A stretch of 5,963 nt of DNA, from positions 1-5,963 of the forward strand of contig SFNW01000107.1 in NCBI GenBank assembly GCA_004554105.1, in the 5' to 3' direction. The position numbers and the translations under genes were made by a program. This DNA is from Clostridiales bacterium. GTDB lineage: Bacteria; Bacillota; Clostridia; Oscillospirales; CAG-272. The notes under the pieces are model-generated. The model was not told where the DNA came from, did no database searches, and saw nothing but the letters and a program-made list of their open reading frames with translations. The stretch's first letter is position 1; each line of letters begins with the position of its first letter. This document shows positions 1-3,344 of the stretch, one piece after another.

Positions 1-251
1 CGATGATAAAAGAGGCTCTTTGCGAAGCACTTGAGGATTCGAGAAGCAAGGCGACGGCTTTGGCACAGATTCTTGGACAAGCGGTCAAAGGCATTGAGGA
101 AGTCAAGGGAGAGACAGGTGCAAACGATAATATCTTGAGGACTTCGAAACATTCGCACTATCTCGGGGAGAAGACGGCACTGGCAGCCAAGCTCGCGCCT
201 TATATTATTGAAATCAAAAAAAGCATTGACGTTACATGGATAGTCGAGTAA
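1..251 (+). CDS. SIMPL (DUF541) domain protein, C-terminal part, 5' end outside the window
   Basis: The frame is open from the left edge (first full codon at base 3) to a TAA at 249-251, giving 82 visible residues. The visible start, an ATG at base 3, has only two bases before it, so it is probably an internal methionine and the gene probably begins upstream. A helix with the pattern A-L-x-D-S-R-x-K-A-x-x-L-A-x-x-L-G (residues about 9-25), then V-K-G-I-E-E-V, a linker and a final strand ending in I-D-V-T-W-I-V-E, resembles the end of SIMPL/DUF541 proteins, where an A-x-x-D-A-x-x-K-A-x-x-L-A-x-x-L-G helix precedes a last beta strand. SIMPL proteins are usually around 200-250 residues and often exported; their biochemical role is poorly defined. 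The assignment is by motif memory only and could be wrong. It converges on the maturase gene. Confidence 0.6.
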   Translation, partial: MIKEALCEALEDSRSKATALAQILGQAVKGIEEVKGETGANDNILRTSKHSHYLGEKTALAAKLAPYIIEIKKSIDVTWIVE

Positions 252-282
252 TTCCTATAGCATACGGCTTCGGTTCACGCTT

Positions 283-298
283 AAAAAAGGCGCTTTTC
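283..298. terminator. weak bidirectional terminator candidate between convergent genes
   Basis: A short inverted repeat AAAAG-GCG-CTTTT (285-297) has an A run on its left and a T-rich stretch on its right, so either strand gives a small hairpin followed by U residues. It lies 33 bases past the stop of the upstream plus-strand gene and also downstream of the minus-strand maturase gene. The stem is only five base pairs and mostly A-T, so it is weak on its own. A second candidate covers 304-358: AAAGCGG (304-310) can pair with CCGCTTT (349-355), the next bases are T, and a smaller inverted repeat TCGCAA-T-TTGCGA (317-329) lies inside. One of the two probably ends transcription here. Confidence 0.35.
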
Positions 299-413
299 TT
301 TTGAAAGCGGCACTGTTCGCAATTTGCGAGCCGATTGTTCTGCGTCAACCGCTTTTTTCCCGTCGCGCTTCGTATGAGAATCCGAGGAAAAAGCCCCTTT
401 TGTGTTTTCTTTT

Positions 414-1511
414 TTATCTGCCTTTCTGCACTGCGCGGGCGAGGGACTCCAGTGCGTCGAGACGGCGGTCAAAGAAATATTGATAGCTTTCGCAGAAGCG
501 GTTGGCGTTGAGCGACGGCTCGCGGTCGCGACGGCAACCGCCGCGGCAGAGTGGGAAATAGCGGCAGTCCGCGCAGGCGGCGGGGCGTCGGCTGCCCTCC
601 TCCTGAAAGCGTTGCATCGTGTCGGACTTGACCAGCCGCGCAAACGAGCTTTCGCAAATACTGCCGAGCTTCCATTCGTCGAGCGCGTAAAAATCGCAGG
701 GGAAAATGCTGCCGTCCGCCTCGCAGAGAAAATAGACGCCGCACGCACCGGTCATGCCGCACGCCTCGGGCGGATAGCCGAGCAGCATCGAAAGCCAGTT
801 GTCCATGCGCCGCTCGCGCACGGGCGCGGACGTGAAAAACGCCGCGCGGTAGAGGTCAAAGGTTTCGACCAGCATTTTGCCGTAGCGCTCGGCGTCGAGC
901 GAATCCGCCGTCGTCTCGCCGTCGAGCCCGTCGATACAGGGGATAAACTGAATATGCCCGAAACTTGCGAGTGCCCGCCAGACTGCAGGTAGATTGTCGG
1001 CGACTGCGCGGGTCACGACGCAAAGAATGTTAAATTCGACCCCGTGCTTTTGCAAAAGCGAAATGCCGCGCAAAACGGCGTCGTGCGTGCCGCAACCGTT
1101 TGAGTCGACGCGCCGCGCATCATGCGTCTCTGCCGTGCCGTCGAGCGACACGCCGACGAGGAAGCCCTGCTCGCGAAAGAAGGCGCAAAAAGCGTCGTCA
1201 AGCAGCGTTGCATTGGTTTGCAGACTGTAGTCGACCCGCAAATGCCGTGTGTTGTACGCGCCGACGGTCTTGACAAACGCGCGGAAGAACTCCAAGCCCG
1301 CAAGCGTCGGCTCGCCGCCCTGAAACGAAAAGGTCACGGCGTCGTCCGCATAGAGAAAGGTTTTGCGAATCAGCGTGCGCGCGGTCTCCTCGGACATGAC
1401 GCCGTAGGACGCGGCGGCGCGGTGCGCGGCTTCGTCCGCGTAAAAGCAATAGCGGCAGCGCAGATTGCACGCGCCCGAAACAGGCTTGAGCATGACATGA
1501 ATCGGCGGCAT
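414..1511 (-). CDS. anaerobic sulfatase-maturating enzyme (radical SAM, SPASM domain)
   Basis: The encoded 365-residue protein should convert the active-site cysteine of a sulfatase to formylglycine without oxygen, using S-adenosylmethionine and iron-sulfur clusters in the cytoplasm. The radical SAM motif CNLRCRYC places the cluster ligands at C15, C19 and C22. GGEP (65-68) and QTN (98-100) are further SAM-site motifs of the fold. The C-terminal SPASM region has C251, C257, C272, C313, C316, C322, C326 and C340, matching in number and spacing the ligands of the two auxiliary clusters in the Clostridium perfringens enzyme as I remember it. D273, in P-C-D-F-Y, corresponds to the proposed catalytic base there. 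The ATG at 1511 is chosen because GGGAGG lies 7 bases upstream; an in-frame TTG at 1571 has no such site. It is divergent from the sulfatase at 1671, its likely substrate. Length is usual for the family, with nothing missing. Confidence 0.95.
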   Translation of the reverse strand: MPPIHVMLKPVSGACNLRCRYCFYADEAAHRAAASYGVMSEETARTLIRKTFLYADDAVTFSFQGGEPTLAGLEFFRAFVKTVGAYNTRHLRVDYSLQTNATLLDDAFCAFFREQGFLVGVSLDGTAETHDARRVDSNGCGTHDAVLRGISLLQKHGVEFNILCVVTRAVADNLPAVWRALASFGHIQFIPCIDGLDGETTADSLDAERYGKMLVETFDLYRAAFFTSAPVRERRMDNWLSMLLGYPPEACGMTGACGVYFLCEADGSIFPCDFYALDEWKLGSICESSFARLVKSDTMQRFQEEGSRRPAACADCRYFPLCRGGCRRDREPSLNANRFCESYQYFFDRRLDALESLARAVQKGR

Positions 1512-1518
1512 GGCTTTT

Positions 1519-1524
1519 CCTCCC
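1519..1524 (-). promoter_or_regulatory. ribosome binding site of the maturase gene
   Basis: Read on the minus strand this is GGGAGG followed by AAAAGCC and then the ATG at 1511, a 7-base spacing. It decides the start: the frame stays open upstream to a TTG at 1571, but that codon has no purine-rich site before it, and the family normally begins only about 14 residues before the first cluster cysteine. Confidence 0.85.
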
Positions 1525-1530
1525 GTACAA

Positions 1531-1569
1531 GACGCCCGCGGGCGTCCCAAAATCCGCCCGAAATCGGGC
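1531..1569 (-). repeat. pair of inverted repeats in the leader of the maturase gene
   Basis: Bases 1531-1546 (GACGCCCGCGGGCGTC) are a perfect 16-base palindrome. Bases 1556-1569 (GCCCGAAATCGGGC) are a second inverted repeat with 6-base arms around AA. The two share a GCCCG/CGGGC core and have centres 24 bases apart. The right part of the first (CGGGCG, 1539-1544) is also complementary to CGCCCG at 1555-1560, so an alternative stem with a 10-base loop competes with both. The first palindrome ends 6 bases before the ribosome binding site of the maturase gene. They could be operator sites on DNA or a switching leader RNA; the sequence alone does not decide. There is no run of U after any stem, so a classical intrinsic terminator is unlikely. 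Confidence 0.6.
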
Positions 1570-1586
1570 AAATTCTTGTCTGTCTA

Positions 1587-1615
1587 ATTCTATCATACAA
1601 ATTGACTTCCCGCAA
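1587..1615 (-). promoter_or_regulatory. sigma-A type promoter candidate for the maturase gene
   Basis: On the minus strand TTGCGG (1615-1610) and TAGAAT (1592-1587) are separated by 17 bases. The -10 box matches consensus at five of six positions, the -35 box only at the first three. Transcription would start near 1580, giving a leader of roughly 70 bases that contains both inverted repeats. TATGAT at 1597-1592 is an alternative -10 box with a poorer -35. The element overlaps the -35 region of the sulfatase promoter on the other strand. Confidence 0.45.
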
Positions 1616-1630
1616 CCGAAAGATTATACT
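1602..1630 (+). promoter_or_regulatory. sigma-A type promoter of the sulfatase gene
   Basis: TTGACT (1602-1607) and TATACT (1625-1630) are separated by exactly 17 bases, each matching the vegetative consensus at five of six positions. Transcription would start near 1637, leaving a leader of about 34 bases to the ATG at 1671. A perfect TATAAT follows at 1631-1636 but has no -35 box at a proper distance. The start point also argues against the in-frame ATG at 1644, which would have almost no leader. Confidence 0.75.
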
Positions 1631-1659
1631 TATAATATAAATATTGAAGAAACCTTTTC

Positions 1660-1665
1660 GGGAGG
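1660..1665 (+). promoter_or_regulatory. ribosome binding site of the sulfatase gene
   Basis: GGGAGG with 5 bases before the ATG at 1671. It selects this start over the in-frame ATG at 1644, which lacks a purine-rich site and lies only a few bases from the predicted transcription start. Confidence 0.85.
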
Positions 1666-1670
1666 CGACC

Positions 1671-3146
1671 ATGGAACAGAACAACCGTCCGAATATCCTG
1701 TGGCTCTGCACCGACCAACAGCGTTTTGACACGCTCGGCTGCTACGGCAACCCGTTTGTCCGCACGCCGAATCTTGACAGGTTGGCAGAGAGCGGCGTCC
1801 GCTTTGCCAACGCCTATTGTCAAAACCCGGTCTGCACGCCGAGCCGTGCCTCGTTTCTGACCGGACGCTACCCGCGCACCTGCCGTGCGCGGCAAAACGG
1901 GCAGAGCATTCCCGAGGACGAGGTGCTTGTGACGCGGCTGTTGCACGACGTGGGCTATATCGGCGGACTGTCGGGCAAGCTGCACATTTCGACCTGCAAT
2001 TATGCGGTCTGTAAGACGCGCGAACGCCGCATCAACGACGGCTACGACTACTTTGCGTGGAGTCACGGACACGGTCCGGCGCATGAGTGGCCGATGCACG
2101 ACTATGCGCTCTGGCTGCAAAGACAGGGCGTCGAATACAGCCACCCGCTGCGTGAAGATTCGCGCTATGTGCGCGTCGGTATGCCGCCCGAGCTGCATCA
2201 GACCAAGTGGTGCGCCGACTGCGCGATTGAATTTATGGAGGCGGTGAAAAACGAGGGACGGCCGTGGTTTTTCTCGATTAACTGGTTCGACCCGCACCAT
2301 GCGTTCGACCCGCCGGCAGCCTATCTTGAACGCTATCTGCCCATTCTCGACCAAATTCCGCTGCCGAACTATGAGGAGGGCGAGCTCGCGAATAAATCGC
2401 CGCTGCAGCGGCTCGACCATCTCGGTGCTTACGGCAAGCGCGGCAGCTTTGCCTACGACGATATGACCGAGCGCGACCACCGCATGATTCGCGCGGCGTA
2501 CTATGCGATGATTGACTTCATCGACGTGCAGGTCGGGCGGTTGCTCGATTATCTCGAAGCGAGCGGGCAGCTCGACAATACGGTGATTCTCTTCCATTCC
2601 GACCACGGCGAAAGCCTCGGCGACCACGGTATGTACCTGAAAGGCGGCTATTTCTACGAGGGAAGCGTACACGTTCCGCTGATTATGGCATGGAAAGACC
2701 GATTCTTGAGCGGTGTGACCGCAGACGCGCCGGTCGAGCTTGTCGACCTTGCGCCGACACTGCTTGACCTCTGCGGACTACCGCCCTGTCCCGGTATGCA
2801 GGGCAGGTCGCTTCGCGGGCTCTTGACCGGAGAAGCGCCGACCGATGTGTTCCGCGACAATGTGTACGCCGAGTTTTACAAGACCGATATGCAGGGCGGT
2901 GTACAGGCGTTTTGCACGATGCTGTTTGACGGGCGGTATAAGCTGACCAAGATTCACGCGCTTGCCGCGCGCTTCCCGAGTGACTGCAAGGGCGAACTCT
3001 ACGACCTTAAGACCGATCCCGCCGAGCGATATAACCGCTACGACGACCCCGCGTATGCCGAGGTCAAGCTGCGCCTGCTCGAAGCACTTTGCGACCGCGA
3101 GGCACTGACCGCCGACCCGCTGCCGGTGATGACCGCACCGTGGTAA
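1671..3146 (+). CDS. Cys-type sulfatase (alkaline phosphatase superfamily, formylglycine-dependent)
   Basis: The 491-residue protein hydrolyses a sulfate ester. The signature C-T-P-S-R-A at 55-60, followed by S-F-L-T-G-R, carries Cys55, the residue turned into formylglycine. Expected metal and active-site residues are visible: D15-Q16 near the N-terminus, R59, K103 and H105 (G-K-L-H), H209 (D-P-H-H), D311-H312 in H-S-D-H-G-E, and K324. The D-Q/D-H metal pattern resembles the choline-sulfatase, iduronate-sulfatase and phosphonate monoester hydrolase side of the family rather than classical arylsulfatases. There is no signal peptide and no membrane segment, so it is likely cytoplasmic, where the divergent maturase can modify it. 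This suggests an imported substrate such as a sulfated sugar, but specificity cannot be read from the sequence. The C-terminal G-E-L-Y-D-L-x-x-D-P motif (441-450) is typical of sulfatases. The frame is complete. Confidence 0.95.
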   Translation: MEQNNRPNILWLCTDQQRFDTLGCYGNPFVRTPNLDRLAESGVRFANAYCQNPVCTPSRASFLTGRYPRTCRARQNGQSIPEDEVLVTRLLHDVGYIGGLSGKLHISTCNYAVCKTRERRINDGYDYFAWSHGHGPAHEWPMHDYALWLQRQGVEYSHPLREDSRYVRVGMPPELHQTKWCADCAIEFMEAVKNEGRPWFFSINWFDPHHAFDPPAAYLERYLPILDQIPLPNYEEGELANKSPLQRLDHLGAYGKRGSFAYDDMTERDHRMIRAAYYAMIDFIDVQVGRLLDYLEASGQLDNTVILFHSDHGESLGDHGMYLKGGYFYEGSVHVPLIMAWKDRFLSGVTADAPVELVDLAPTLLDLCGLPPCPGMQGRSLRGLLTGEAPTDVFRDNVYAEFYKTDMQGGVQAFCTMLFDGRYKLTKIHALAARFPSDCKGELYDLKTDPAERYNRYDDPAYAEVKLRLLEALCDREALTADPLPVMTAPW

Positions 3147-3172
3147 AAACGAGAGTATAGCGAAAGATACAG

Positions 3173-3200
3173 AAAAAACCGCCGCAGGCGGTTTTTTCTT
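3173..3200 (+). terminator. intrinsic terminator of the sulfatase gene
   Basis: The arms AAAAAACCGCC (3173-3183) and GGCGGTTTTTT (3187-3197) pair perfectly around a GCA loop, giving a GC core followed by six T and then CTT. It lies 26 bases after the sulfatase stop codon. The A run on the left means it could also work on the other strand. It separates the sulfatase from the surface protein gene, which has its own promoter further on. Confidence 0.92.
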
Positions 3201-3240
3201 TGTGCGGTGCTACAAAGACCTAGAAAATTCCATTTGTTTC

Positions 3241-3269
3241 TTGACAACGGGCGAGATTGAATGTACAAC
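3241..3269 (+). promoter_or_regulatory. promoter candidate of the surface protein gene
   Basis: A consensus TTGACA (3241-3246) is followed after 17 bases by TACAAC (3264-3269), four of six matches to the -10 consensus. It lies downstream of the terminator at 3173-3200. The leader to the TTG start at 3345 would be about 70 bases and is AT-rich. If this promoter is used, the in-frame ATG at 3261 would lie upstream of the transcription start, which supports the later start. Confidence 0.55.
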
Positions 3270-3329
3270 TACTATGTATCACCATGGATTGGTTTAACTC
3301 TTGAAGCAAAAGATGAAAAACATTATTTG

Positions 3330-3338
3330 AAAGGAAGG
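3330..3338 (+). promoter_or_regulatory. ribosome binding site deciding a TTG start
   Basis: AAAGGAAGG lies 6 bases before the TTG at 3345, and the codons after that TTG read directly as a signal peptide. The alternative in-frame ATG at 3261 has only a poor site (GGGCGAG) and would put 28 mostly polar residues before the signal peptide. A five-codon open frame (ATG at 3313, TGA at 3328-3330) stops exactly at the first base of this site. Confidence 0.75.
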
Positions 3339-3344
3339 ATTTTT

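Noticed and set aside
384..404. Possible maturase terminator hairpin AAAAG-CCC-CTTTT
   Set aside because: Only five mostly A-T pairs; on the minus strand the following bases are TTCCTC, not a U run, so it is not convincing.
402..992. Plus-strand open frame of 196 codons opposite the maturase gene
   Set aside because: The opposite strand encodes the SPASM domain with all expected cysteines; this frame is an alanine/arginine-rich shadow.
1509..1571. Extended maturase start at TTG 1571, adding 20 residues
   Set aside because: No ribosome binding site before 1571, whereas the ATG at 1511 has GGGAGG at 7 bases; the extra codons coincide with the palindromic leader.
1644..1670. Extended sulfatase start at ATG 1644, adding 9 residues
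   Set aside because: No ribosome binding site and only about 7 bases from the predicted transcription start; the ATG at 1671 follows GGGAGG.
1593..2672. Long minus-strand open frame of 359 codons opposite the sulfatase gene
   Set aside because: It is antisense to a fully recognisable sulfatase; GC-rich codons of the real gene leave few stops on the other strand. No ribosome binding site or family motif is visible.
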